Shown: piece by piece, positions 1-7,821 of the stretch
Layout: each line of letters opens with the position of its first letter
How positions within the stretch are numbered: the first letter of the stretch is position 1
NCBI GenBank assembly: GCA_051209155.1
Contig: JBPJGB010000001.1
DNA length: 64,000 nucleotides
Source of the DNA: Actomonas sp051209155
Lineage (GTDB): Bacteria; Verrucomicrobiota; Verrucomicrobiia; Opitutales; Opitutaceae
Direction: 5' to 3' (one strand)
The notes under the pieces: generated by a model
The model's input: the letters and a program-made list of their open reading frames with translations, nothing else
Told to the model about the DNA's origin: nothing
The model's database searches: none
Program-made: the position numbers and the translations under genes

Positions 1-1021
1 CAGTCTGCAGCGACGGGCCGTCGATCCATTGGCTTTCGACCATCTCGACGCGGGGGATGGCGGGGATGCCGAAGTCGCGGTTGGCGATGCGGGCGGCGAG
101 GAGTTCGACCGCCCAAGCGCCCATGAGAAACTGATTCTGCTGCAGGCCGGCGAAGCCACTCCCCTCGACCATGTGACTGAGCACGGCGACGCCGAGGTCC
201 TGCGGGCGCCGGATTTCGTGCACATCAAGCACCAGTTTGAATTGGGCGATGGCGGCCGGGGAATGCACCACCACGACCGCATCGGGTTCGTGGTCGGCGC
301 GCCAACGCAGAAAGGGTCCGGCCTCAATCTCGTCGAGGCGCAGGATGGGCAAAGCCGAGGCCCCGCCTTGGACCGCGTCGCACCAACCAAGGTAGGCGGA
401 GGTATGGGAGTGTTCCGTGCGGCGGTCCTCGTAGTCGCTCAGCACGAGTCCGATCCGCCGGTAACCGAGGGCGCGCAGACGCTCGCAGGCGTTGAAGGTG
501 TCACGATAGGGGCGGCTGGTGACGCGGTGGAGTTTGGTGCGGATGCTGAAGCCAACCGTCACCACGGCGTAGCGATCGAGGGTGGCGGGGAAGTCCTCGT
601 CGACCTTGGGGCCGCCAAAACAGAGCAGGCCCTCGATGCCGCGGGCGCGGAGAATTTCGTCAAAACGGCGGACGGTGAGTCCGGGCGCCCGCAACCAGAG
701 CGGTTCCAGGCGGTAGCCAATTTCGGCGGCGCGCTTCGTCATGCCTTCATGGATACGCGTGAGGTGGACGGACTTCTCCCAGGGGCGCTGGTGGTCGTAG
801 AGCGAGATGATGCCGAAGCAGGCGTGCTCGCGCTGGGTGCGCGGTTTGCGCAGGTGACGCATCATGTCGACGATGCGCGCGTCGGGTTGATAACCGTGTT
901 CGGCGGCGAGAGCGCGGACGCGTTCCTTGGTCGCGGTCGAAATGCGCGGGCTGTCGCGCAACGCCAGGGAGATGGCGGAGGGCGAGAGGTCGGCGAGTTT
1001 GGCAAGGTCGCGCAGGGTCAT
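1..1021 (-). CDS. LacI family transcriptional regulator (3' end cut by window)
   Basis: The reading frame is open from an ATG at 1021 to the window edge, giving 340 residues. The N-terminus (MTLRDLAKLADLSPSAIS) is a classic LacI helix-turn-helix followed by the hinge-type stretch RVRALAAEHGYQPDARI. The remainder reads as a periplasmic-binding-protein-like effector domain, with blocks such as GIEGLLCFGGP, LGYRRIGLVLSDYEDR and DLGVAVLSHMVEGSGFAG. LacI proteins usually repress carbohydrate-use genes until a sugar binds the effector domain. The sulfatase is transcribed divergently, and GH115, GH3 and GH5 genes follow within 12 kb, so control of plant-glycan genes is a reasonable inference. Only the last few residues should be missing. 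The leader contains tandem GCTGAAA-type heptads (about 1034-1056). Confidence 0.93.
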   Translation of the reverse strand, partial: MTLRDLAKLADLSPSAISLALRDSPRISTATKERVRALAAEHGYQPDARIVDMMRHLRKPRTQREHACFGIISLYDHQRPWEKSVHLTRIHEGMTKRAAEIGYRLEPLWLRAPGLTVRRFDEILRARGIEGLLCFGGPKVDEDFPATLDRYAVVTVGFSIRTKLHRVTSRPYRDTFNACERLRALGYRRIGLVLSDYEDRRTEHSHTSAYLGWCDAVQGGASALPILRLDEIEAGPFLRWRADHEPDAVVVVHSPAAIAQFKLVLDVHEIRRPQDLGVAVLSHMVEGSGFAGLQQNQFLMGAWAVELLAARIANRDFGIPAIPRVEMVESQWIDGPSLQT

Positions 1022-1152
1022 GGCGGGGGAAACGCTGAAAGCTGAAAAGCTGAAAACTGAAATCAGACCACACGGAAGTAAACAGTTGAACGTCGGTCGG
1101 GGCTGGACGGCGGAGGCAGGTCGGCGGCAAGGTGGGGCAACCCCTTACCCTG

Positions 1153-2706
1153 ATGATGCAGACTCGATCCCTGATTTTGTGTGGCCTGTTGGGCGCGTTG
1201 TCGCTGGCGGCCCGGCCGGTGCCCGTGCCAGCGACGGTGGAACCCGAAGCGGTGCCCGGCGCGAAACCGATGAACGTCGTGTTCATTTTGTCCGACGACC
1301 ATCGCTGGGATGCGATGAGTTTTATGGGTCATCCATTGGCGCAAACTCCGAACATGGATCGGCTGGCGGCGGAGGGCGCGCACCTGAAGAACGCGTTGGT
1401 CACGACCTCGCTGTGTTCGCCGAGCCGGGCGTCGATTCTCACCGGACTCTACACCTTCCGCCATCGCGTGATCGACAACCAGCGGGCGATTCCGGACGGC
1501 ACGCTCTACTTTCCGCAGTATTTGCAGAAGGCGGGTTACGCGACGGGCTTCTTTGGCAAGTGGCACATGGGCAGCGAAGGCGACCAGCCGCAACCGGGCT
1601 TTGACCGCTGGGTGAGTTTCCGTGGGCAGGGTCAATATCTGCCCAATGGCAACATGCTCAATGTCGACGGCGAACACGTGCCGCAGCAGGGCTACATCAC
1701 CGGCGAGCTGACCGACTACGCGATCGACTGGCTGAAACAACAGAACGCGGCCGAGAAACCCTTCTTCCTCTACCTCTCGCACAAGGCCGTGCACGCCAAC
1801 TTCACGCCGGAGGAGAAGTATGCCGGCTCGATGGCCGACCGCGAGTGGGAGCGACCGGCGTCGATGCGTTTGACCGCAGAGATGGCCCGGGAGCGGCCAC
1901 GCTGGCTGCGCGATCAACGCAACTCCTGGCATGGCGTCGACTTCCCCTACCACAGCGAACTCGACATCGATCAATATTACCGCGCCTACGGCGAGACGCT
2001 CACCTCGGTCGACGACAGCATCGGCCGCGTGATGGATCAGCTTGAAGCCATGGGGGTCGCCGACAACACGCTTGTCGTCTACATGGGCGACAACGGCTTC
2101 ATGTTCGGCGAGCACGGTCTCATCGACAAGCGCGTCGCCTACGAGGCCTCGATTCGCGTGCCGATGTTGATGTGGTGCCCGAGCCTGATTCAGCCCGGCA
2201 CGGTGGTCGACGAAGTGGTGGCCAACATCGACATCGCGCCGACCGTGATGGAGGTGATGGGGCTCAAGCCGCCGGCGCATTTTGACGGAGCGAGTGTGGT
2301 GCCGTTGCTGCGCGGCGAGCATCCTGATTGGCGCGACTACTTCCTCTACGTCTACTACTGGGAGCGCAATTTCCCGCAGTCACCGACGGTGTTCGCGCTG
2401 CGCGGCGACCGCTACAAGTTCATCAGCTACTACGGCCTGTGGGATGCCGACGAACTCTACGACCTGCAGGCGGATCCGGACGAGATGCACAACCTGTGCT
2501 ACGATCCTGAATACGCGGAGCTGGCGAAGCAGATGCAGGCCCAGCTCTACGCCATGATGGAAGAGAAGGGCGGCATGGAGATCCCGCTCAACGCCCCGCG
2601 CGGCAACTTCCAGAACAAACGCTACCGCTCACGCGGCGGCGAAGAGGCGGCCGATTTCCCGAAGCCGCTGGTGGTCGACGAACCGATCAATACGAACGCG
2701 CACTGA
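1153..2706 (+). CDS. Secreted S1-family sulfatase
   Basis: A 517-residue type I sulfatase. The ATG at 1153 gives a clean signal peptide (MMQTRSLILCGLLGALSLA); an in-frame GTG at 1132 is less likely. The metal-binding motif NVVFILSDDHRWD begins the catalytic domain. The signature LCSPSRASILTG follows, whose Cys (about residue 88) should be matured to formylglycine. The maturation context CxPSR is intact. Further metal and active-site blocks are GFFGKWHMG and VYMGDNGFMFGEHGL, and the C-terminal ELYDLQADPDEMHNL is typical of the family. It probably removes sulfate esters from a polysaccharide or glycoside outside the cytoplasm. The exact substrate cannot be read from sequence. It diverges from the LacI gene and is convergent with GH115. 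Confidence 0.93.
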   Translation: MMQTRSLILCGLLGALSLAARPVPVPATVEPEAVPGAKPMNVVFILSDDHRWDAMSFMGHPLAQTPNMDRLAAEGAHLKNALVTTSLCSPSRASILTGLYTFRHRVIDNQRAIPDGTLYFPQYLQKAGYATGFFGKWHMGSEGDQPQPGFDRWVSFRGQGQYLPNGNMLNVDGEHVPQQGYITGELTDYAIDWLKQQNAAEKPFFLYLSHKAVHANFTPEEKYAGSMADREWERPASMRLTAEMARERPRWLRDQRNSWHGVDFPYHSELDIDQYYRAYGETLTSVDDSIGRVMDQLEAMGVADNTLVVYMGDNGFMFGEHGLIDKRVAYEASIRVPMLMWCPSLIQPGTVVDEVVANIDIAPTVMEVMGLKPPAHFDGASVVPLLRGEHPDWRDYFLYVYYWERNFPQSPTVFALRGDRYKFISYYGLWDADELYDLQADPDEMHNLCYDPEYAELAKQMQAQLYAMMEEKGGMEIPLNAPRGNFQNKRYRSRGGEEAADFPKPLVVDEPINTNAH

Positions 2707-2806
2707 GCGACACGATTGGACGGTTTTGTTTTACAGGAGGGAACGGAGGGGAACGGAGAGCCGTCAGCCTGACGGTTTTACAGAAGGTAACGAAGAGAAC
2801 GAAGGA

Positions 2807-2831
2807 CCGAGGTCGACGACCCCGGCTACAG
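2807..2831 (+). repeat. Dispersed palindrome copy (8-3-8 stem plus CTACAG)
   Basis: Reads CCGAGGTC-GAC-GACCCCGG followed by CTACAG; the stem has one mismatch. It matches copies near 7.8, 16.2 and 29.7 kb and faces the inverted copy at 2841-2865. Confidence 0.8.
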
Positions 2832-2840
2832 TTCAGCCTG

Positions 2841-2865
2841 CTGTAGCCGGGCTCGTTGAGCCCGG
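2841..2865 (-). repeat. Dispersed palindrome copy, inverted orientation
   Basis: Reads CTGTAG followed by CCGGGCTC-GTT-GAGCCCGG, so it is the element on the minus strand. The stem is a perfect 8-3-8 palindrome. With the preceding copy it forms a larger inverted repeat around 2836. Confidence 0.85.
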
Positions 2866-2971
2866 TGCGGTGGAGCGGCGTGGTTTCCCTTCGTTGCCTT
2901 CGGTGAAGAAACCGATCTGCCTCTCGGCTCCGTTCCCCTCCCTTTCCTCCTGTAAAAATAAGAACCGGGCC

Positions 2972-5860
2972 TTACTTGGTCGCGTTGCCGCGGGGGCTTT
3001 CGGGCGGGCCGAGGTAGCTGGGGTGCACGCCCTGACCGCGGGTGCGGGGGCTGGCGGAGTTGCCGAGGATGAGGCGTTGCAGCACCACGCCCGGGGTGAC
3101 GCGCCAGAACTTGAGCGTGTGGCGGCCGGGTTCGCCGAGGTTGACCTTGGTGATGACCTTGCGGACGCCGTCGCCGACGGATTGCTCCCAAGCCTGCATG
3201 GTTTCCCAAGTGCCAAGCTTCAGCAGCTGCGGTTCGCCGTCGTCGACGGACACCGCAAACTGCAGGCCGTCACCGCTCTGGTAGTCGAGCGAAGGCGCGA
3301 AGTGCAGCTCGAGGTTCACCTCGCCGCTGGCCGTGGTGGTGAGCACGTCGTATTCAAGATGTGGATTCTTGCCGCCGGGGGTGGAGTTGGCGGCCCGCAC
3401 CGGGTAGGAGGAGATGGCGCCGACGGTGCGGCCGTAGCCTTCGAGCACGTCCCAATAAACCTTGTCGCCATTCACGATGCGACTGGTGTGCGGGGCCTCG
3501 ATGGCGATGTGGCCATTGGTCTCGATGTGACCCTTGAAGTCACCGGGGCGCAGGTCGGACGGGTTGAGCAGTGGCACCGCGACGGTGAACTTGGGGCCGG
3601 CGCTGGTTTCGATCTCGAAGGTCGTGGCGAGGGCGTCGAGCGGAACCTTGGTCCAGTCGGCGCTCACGGTGAGACGCTGCATGGCCTCGACCGAGCCGCT
3701 GGCCGGGTTGACTTGGAGCCAAGGGTCGGCGGGTTTCACCGTGTAGGTGAAGGCGGTGTCGCCGCGGTTGAAGAGCTCCACCCACGAGGTGTTGGCGCGG
3801 TAGACATCGAGGGTGGGGGTGGAAGGCGGCGGCACGCCCCAGCGACCGGTGGCGAAGCGTGAGCCGTCCCAGGCAAGGCCGGGTTGGGCGCCAGATTCCG
3901 GGCGGGCTTCGACGAGGGCGGGCAGGACCTCGACGGGCGGCGTCTGCCAATAGGTGTAGCCGAACTTCTTCTCGGCCATCATGTGGTTCCACTTGCCGTC
4001 GAGCTGGGTGTGGTAGCGCTCCTTGAGCGCGGTGTCCTGGGCGAACATGGCGCGGGCGTGATCGGCGGCGGCGTTGGCGGCGAGGGCGCGGCCCTGCTCG
4101 GCGTAGAGTTTGTTCTTACCGGCGGCAATGTGGGCCTCGCGCACGGTGGCGCTGGCTTTGACCGGGTAGAGCACGAGTTGGAAAAAGGCGGCGCGGGCGG
4201 ACTCGGGCAGCGCCGCGTCGACCTCTTCGGCGAGGGCGACGAGCTCGCGCCATCGGGTGAGGATGCGCTCGGCTTCGTCGTAGTTCGTGAGGCTGTAAGT
4301 GTCGCCGGTGAACATTTCGGGCGAGCGGTGGCGGTTGAGTTTGGTGTAGCCGTCGATGAGGGTGGCGATGGCCTCGGCGTGCTCGGCACCGAACTCGCGA
4401 GCGGCCCACTTGGCGGTGTAATCGCGCATGGCGTCGTAGGTCATGCCGGCGGGGTCCCAGGCCATGGTCATGAAGAACTCGATGGGGAACTCCATCGGCT
4501 TGAGGTCGCCGACGTTGACGATCCAGATGCGGTTGGCCTGGTGCTGGTGGGCGAGGTGCATCTGCTCCCACACTTTCGAGATGGGGGTGACGTTCATCCA
4601 TTTGTAGTTCCGCGGACCGCCGACGTAGTCGAAATGGTAATACACGCCGGCGCCGCCGCTGCGGTTCATCTCTTCGGGCGTGGGCAGGCGGCGAATGTTG
4701 CCCCAGTTGTCGTCGCACCAGAGCAGGATGACGTCGTCCGGCACGCGCATGCCGGCCTCGTAGTAGTCCTGCACTTCCTTGTAGAGCGCCCAGAGTTGCG
4801 GCACCTGGTCGGCGGGGCGACCGAGCACCTCGGTGAGGATCTGGCGTTGGTCGGCGACGATGCGTTCGAGCAGGGCGGTGTTGGTCTCGGCGCTCATGGC
4901 GGAGTCGCCGTCGCCGCGCATGCCGATGGTGTAGAGGCTCTCGTAGGGTTTGGCGCGTTCGACCGAGCCGCGCCAGAACTCGCGCAGCATGGCGTCGTTC
5001 TTGGAGTAGTCCCAGGGGCCGTCGCCGTAGGTTTCCCATTCGGCGTGGGCGCGCATGAGGGGCTCGTGATGGGAAGTGCCGACGACGATGCCGTATTCGT
5101 TGGCGAGCTGGGGGTTGAGCGGGTCGTCGTCGGAGAAGGCGCGCGGCTGCCACATGGCGGGCCAGATGTAGTTGGCGCGGAGGCGCAGCAGCAGCTCGAA
5201 GACGTGGACGTAGAAGGTATGATCGAAGTCGCCGAATTTTTCGTAGACCCAGCCGGTGAGGGCGGGGGCCTCGTCGTTGAGGAAGATGCCGCGGTATTGC
5301 ACGCCGGGGCCTTCGTCGGTGATGCCGGGGTTGGCGGCGATGTGGAGTTCCTCGGCCGGGGCGGTCGGCACGTCGGCCCACCAATACCACGGCGAGACGC
5401 CGATCTGCTCGGAGAGTTCGTAGACGCCGTAGATGGTGCCGCGCATGTCGGAGCCGACGACCACGAGATCGTTGCCCACGCGCTTGATCATGAAGCCCTC
5501 CCACAGGCCCTCGATGGCGGAGGCGTCGAGCTGTTTGGACTCGATGAGGTGGGTGATCATCTTGCTTCGGCCGAGCGTGCCGATGACGACGCGCCAGCCG
5601 CCGGCGAGCGGGTTGTCGGAGATGGTGGGGGCGAGGCCGGTGACACGTTCGACGTCGGCGCGGAAGTTCTCCACGGCATGGCGCACGCCCTTGAAGTCGC
5701 CGGCGTCGATGACGAGCGTCGCAGCCTTGCCCTTGGCAACGAGCGGGAAGGTATCGGTGCCGGCGGCGTGCGAAACGATATTGTCGTGGTTGAGCGCGGA
5801 GGCGACGGGGGCGGCGCTCAGCGCGATCAGCGCAGCTAGAACGGGGAGGAGTTTACGCAT
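2972..5860 (-). CDS. Secreted GH115 xylan alpha-1,2-glucuronidase
   Basis: A 962-residue protein starting at the ATG at 5860, which gives a signal peptide (MRKLLPVLAALIALSAAPVA). The frame stays open a further 650 bp upstream, but the extension has no leader and overlaps the desaturase gene. The order of domains fits GH115. An N-terminal GH20b-like domain (ATLVIDAGDFKGVRHAVENF) comes first. The large barrel follows, with GVYELSEQIGVSPWYWWADV, GIFLNDEAPALTGW, LLLRLRANYIWPAMW, GMRGDGDSAM and VILLWCDDNWGNIRRLP. Helical and C-terminal beta domains end in GVVLQRLILG. GH115 enzymes remove (4-O-methyl)glucuronic acid from glucuronoxylan, including internal residues. The length matches the family. 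The GH3 and GH5 genes nearby would complete xylan or hemicellulose breakdown. Confidence 0.93.
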   Translation of the reverse strand: MRKLLPVLAALIALSAAPVASALNHDNIVSHAAGTDTFPLVAKGKAATLVIDAGDFKGVRHAVENFRADVERVTGLAPTISDNPLAGGWRVVIGTLGRSKMITHLIESKQLDASAIEGLWEGFMIKRVGNDLVVVGSDMRGTIYGVYELSEQIGVSPWYWWADVPTAPAEELHIAANPGITDEGPGVQYRGIFLNDEAPALTGWVYEKFGDFDHTFYVHVFELLLRLRANYIWPAMWQPRAFSDDDPLNPQLANEYGIVVGTSHHEPLMRAHAEWETYGDGPWDYSKNDAMLREFWRGSVERAKPYESLYTIGMRGDGDSAMSAETNTALLERIVADQRQILTEVLGRPADQVPQLWALYKEVQDYYEAGMRVPDDVILLWCDDNWGNIRRLPTPEEMNRSGGAGVYYHFDYVGGPRNYKWMNVTPISKVWEQMHLAHQHQANRIWIVNVGDLKPMEFPIEFFMTMAWDPAGMTYDAMRDYTAKWAAREFGAEHAEAIATLIDGYTKLNRHRSPEMFTGDTYSLTNYDEAERILTRWRELVALAEEVDAALPESARAAFFQLVLYPVKASATVREAHIAAGKNKLYAEQGRALAANAAADHARAMFAQDTALKERYHTQLDGKWNHMMAEKKFGYTYWQTPPVEVLPALVEARPESGAQPGLAWDGSRFATGRWGVPPPSTPTLDVYRANTSWVELFNRGDTAFTYTVKPADPWLQVNPASGSVEAMQRLTVSADWTKVPLDALATTFEIETSAGPKFTVAVPLLNPSDLRPGDFKGHIETNGHIAIEAPHTSRIVNGDKVYWDVLEGYGRTVGAISSYPVRAANSTPGGKNPHLEYDVLTTTASGEVNLELHFAPSLDYQSGDGLQFAVSVDDGEPQLLKLGTWETMQAWEQSVGDGVRKVITKVNLGEPGRHTLKFWRVTPGVVLQRLILGNSASPRTRGQGVHPSYLGPPESPRGNATK

Positions 5861-5958
5861 GGGAAGAGGGGAAGGGGGGGATACCGCGAAGAACGCGCAG
5901 GGGCGCGAAGGTTCCATCCAGCCGCAAGGCCGTCGCGGAGTCAAAAAGGACTGCCGGT

Positions 5959-6708
5959 CTAATTTTGGGCGGAAGCGGTGGCCCGGGCTTGAGGCGTGCG
6001 ACGAGAACGGCGGCGTGGACAGGCCGTGGCGGAACCGGCGTGCTGGCAACGGGCGCAGGCGCAGGCAGTGGGGGCGGCGGTTTTCGCGGGAGGGTTGGGC
6101 ACCGGGCGAAAGGCTTCCAGCCAGTCCGGGCCGGGCCCCTGTCCGCGAACGGCGGTGTCGTGGCGATGGGTGGCGCCGGTGAGGCGTTCGACGACCGCTT
6201 CGGCGCGGGTCCAGAAGTCGATGCGCTCGAGCAGGGGGTTCACGAGGTTGGTGATGGGGCAGTAGTAGGTGTTCTTGGGGTCCGTGTGGTGCAGGCCGTG
6301 TTGGCGCGGGGTCTGGAGGATGCGCCAGTCCTGCAGCTTGGAAATCAACCAGCCGTTTTCGGCGCGCGTGCGGTGCGAGAGTTTGTGGACGTGGTTGGCG
6401 TTGACGCTGATGGCCACGAAGACCGTGAGCTGCCACGAAAGGAGGCCGAGCCAGGCGGCGAGTCCGAGGGTAAGGGCACCGATGGAAAGGAGGAGCCACG
6501 AACTTTCCCACCAACTGAGGGTGGTGAAATAGCGCGGGAAGTGGTGGTGAACGATGTTGGGACGGATGACGAGCGGGCCGATGACGGGCGTGTCGGCGGT
6601 GAAATAGGCATCCTCGGCCCAGTGAACGAGGCCGGCGATAAAATCAGCGACCATGGCGATGAGCACGACCTGAGCAGCGATGCTGGTGAGCGTGAGAAGC
6701 AAGTGCAT
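5959..6708 (-). CDS. CarF/TMEM189-type lipid desaturase (plasmanylethanolamine desaturase-like)
   Basis: A 249-residue membrane protein; the ATG at 6708 opens directly into a hydrophobic segment. It carries the histidine-rich pattern of the Lipid_desat (Kua/TMEM189/CarF) family: ADFIAGLVHWAEDAYF, RPNIVHHHFPRYF, NANHVHKLSHRTR and PRQHGLHHTDPKNTYYC, followed by NLVNPLLERIDFW. Characterised members introduce the vinyl-ether bond of plasmalogens; in Myxococcus, CarF is needed for the singlet-oxygen response that drives carotenoid synthesis. The family assignment is strong, the substrate inferred. The last 45 residues or so are a Cys/Arg/Ala-rich tail unlike the rest and may be poorly conserved. 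The gene diverges from a LysR regulator across 140 bp, which suggests that the regulator controls it. Confidence 0.85.
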   Translation of the reverse strand: MHLLLTLTSIAAQVVLIAMVADFIAGLVHWAEDAYFTADTPVIGPLVIRPNIVHHHFPRYFTTLSWWESSWLLLSIGALTLGLAAWLGLLSWQLTVFVAISVNANHVHKLSHRTRAENGWLISKLQDWRILQTPRQHGLHHTDPKNTYYCPITNLVNPLLERIDFWTRAEAVVERLTGATHRHDTAVRGQGPGPDWLEAFRPVPNPPAKTAAPTACACARCQHAGSATACPRRRSRRTPQARATASAQN

Positions 6709-6807
6709 GGGAACGGGGGAGGTTGGGTGAAACCGCGGTTGGCGGTGTGACCTCCCCAGCATATCCGGATACGACTGGGGGCGTGAGTTGATAAATCTGA
6801 TGCCGCC

Positions 6808-6824
6808 TATCGACAAAATCGATA
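6808..6824. promoter_or_regulatory. Palindromic candidate LysR operator
   Basis: TATCGA-N5-TCGATA is a perfect 6-5-6 inverted repeat in the divergent gap, 25 bp before the LysR ATG and 100 bp before the desaturase ATG. LysR proteins usually bind an interrupted palindrome there and autoregulate. The assignment rests on position and symmetry only. Confidence 0.5.
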
Positions 6825-6848
6825 CCCGCATCCAGCGTCGGCCCTCGC

Positions 6849-7748
6849 ATGAACGTGCATCACCTCGAGTTGTTCTATTACGTGGCGACCTACGGCGGGA
6901 TCAGCGCGGCGTCGCGGCAGATGCCCTACGGGGTGCAGCAACCCGCGATCAGCGGGCAGGTGGCGAAGCTGGAGGTGGCGCTGGGGGTGCGGTTGTTTGA
7001 GCGTCAGCCCTTTCGGCTAACGCCAGCCGGCGAGAAGGTTTATGCGCACGTGCAGCCCTTCTTCGCTGGCCTGCCGGGACTCGCGGCGGCGTTGCCGGGC
7101 CTGGTGCATCAGGAAGTGAGGATATGCGGGGCGGAGATCGTGTTGCGCGATCACTTGCCGACGGTGTTGAAGGTGGTGAAGACACAGTATCCGAAGACTC
7201 GTTACAGCCTGCGCACGACGGGTTACCAGTCGCAGGTGCAGGAGTGGTTGCGGGCGGGCGAGGCCGATCTCGCCTTCGCCCCGGTGCACGGGCGGGCTCC
7301 GGCGGGGCTCGGCATGACCCGGCTCGCGTCGCTGCCGCTGGTGCTGCAGGTCCCGAAAGGGAGTTCGTGGAAGACCGCGCGGGAGCTGTTCAAACGCAAA
7401 AGGATCGAAGAGCCCCTGGTCTGCCTCGATGCGGAGTCGGCGGTGGTGAAGCGATTCTTGCGGGAGTCCAAGCAGCGGGGCGTCACCTGGGAACACGTGA
7501 CCGAAGCGACCACGCTCGACTTGGTTTCGCGCTATGTGGCGGACGGTGACGGCATCGGCCTCAACGTGAGTCTCGGCCAACGACCGGCGGTGAAAGGCGT
7601 GCGCGAACTTGCGTTGGACGGTTTTGCACCGCTGACGATGGGCGCCCTGTGGCGGAAGCCGGCGACCGATCTGGTGCGGGCGGTGGTCGAGCAGATGCGG
7701 GAACACGCGCGCCGGCAATGGCCGGACGCGGTGCACGATCGCGAGTGA
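6849..7748 (+). CDS. LysR family transcriptional regulator
   Basis: A 299-residue protein. The N-terminal winged helix is clear: MNVHHLELFYYVATYGGISA, then QQPAISGQVAKLEVALGVRL and FERQPFRLTPAGEKVY. An effector-binding domain of about 200 residues follows (EADLAFAPVHGR, LVSRYVADGDGIGLNVSL). The length is normal for the family. It is transcribed divergently from the CarF-like desaturase, the usual LysR arrangement in which the regulator controls its neighbour and itself. The effector cannot be inferred. Confidence 0.92.
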   Translation: MNVHHLELFYYVATYGGISAASRQMPYGVQQPAISGQVAKLEVALGVRLFERQPFRLTPAGEKVYAHVQPFFAGLPGLAAALPGLVHQEVRICGAEIVLRDHLPTVLKVVKTQYPKTRYSLRTTGYQSQVQEWLRAGEADLAFAPVHGRAPAGLGMTRLASLPLVLQVPKGSSWKTARELFKRKRIEEPLVCLDAESAVVKRFLRESKQRGVTWEHVTEATTLDLVSRYVADGDGIGLNVSLGQRPAVKGVRELALDGFAPLTMGALWRKPATDLVRAVVEQMREHARRQWPDAVHDRE

Positions 7749-7789
7749 GCGGAGGCGGGAGGCTCCCCCGTTCACGCTCGCGGCCACGA

Positions 7790-7814
7790 CCGGGGTCGGC
7801 GACCCCGGCTACAG
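7790..7814 (+). repeat. Dispersed palindrome copy (8-3-8 stem plus CTACAG)
   Basis: CCGGGGTC-GGC-GACCCCGG followed by CTACAG lies in the 73 bp gap between the convergent LysR and GH3 genes. The stem is perfect. It may act as a shared transcription stop, but there is no T-tract. Confidence 0.85.
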
Positions 7815-7821
7815 TGGGGGC

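Larger units (their letters stand above)
2729..2957. repeat. Composite nested inverted-repeat cassette between convergent genes
   Basis: The whole sulfatase-GH115 gap is structured. Outer arms lie at about 2729-2763 (TTTTACAGGAGGGAACGGAG and on) and 2925-2957, its imperfect reverse complement ending CCTCCTGTAAAA. Inside are a second pair, 2776-2805 (TTTTACAGAAGGTAACGAAG) and 2888-2907, and in the middle two short palindromes in opposite orientation, described separately. The left arm also contains two direct copies of a TTTTACAG-purine motif. The full 230 bp could fold as one long hairpin. It looks like a non-coding mobile or REP-type cassette and may act as a bidirectional terminator. Small frames running through it are not convincing genes. 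Confidence 0.75.

Noticed and set aside
1034..1056. Tandem GCTGAAA heptads before the LacI gene as an operator array
   Set aside because: It has only three or four imperfect units and no symmetry, so it is better left as a simple repeat.
3884..5839. A 651-codon plus-strand frame inside GH115
   Set aside because: It is an antisense shadow typical of GC-rich DNA, rich in Gly/Val/Asp/His with no family match, and fully inside a well-supported gene.
2972..6514. A minus-strand frame of 1180 codons joining the desaturase region to GH115
   Set aside because: The part above 5860 has no coding character and overlaps the desaturase in another frame. GH115 starts with a clear signal peptide at 5860.
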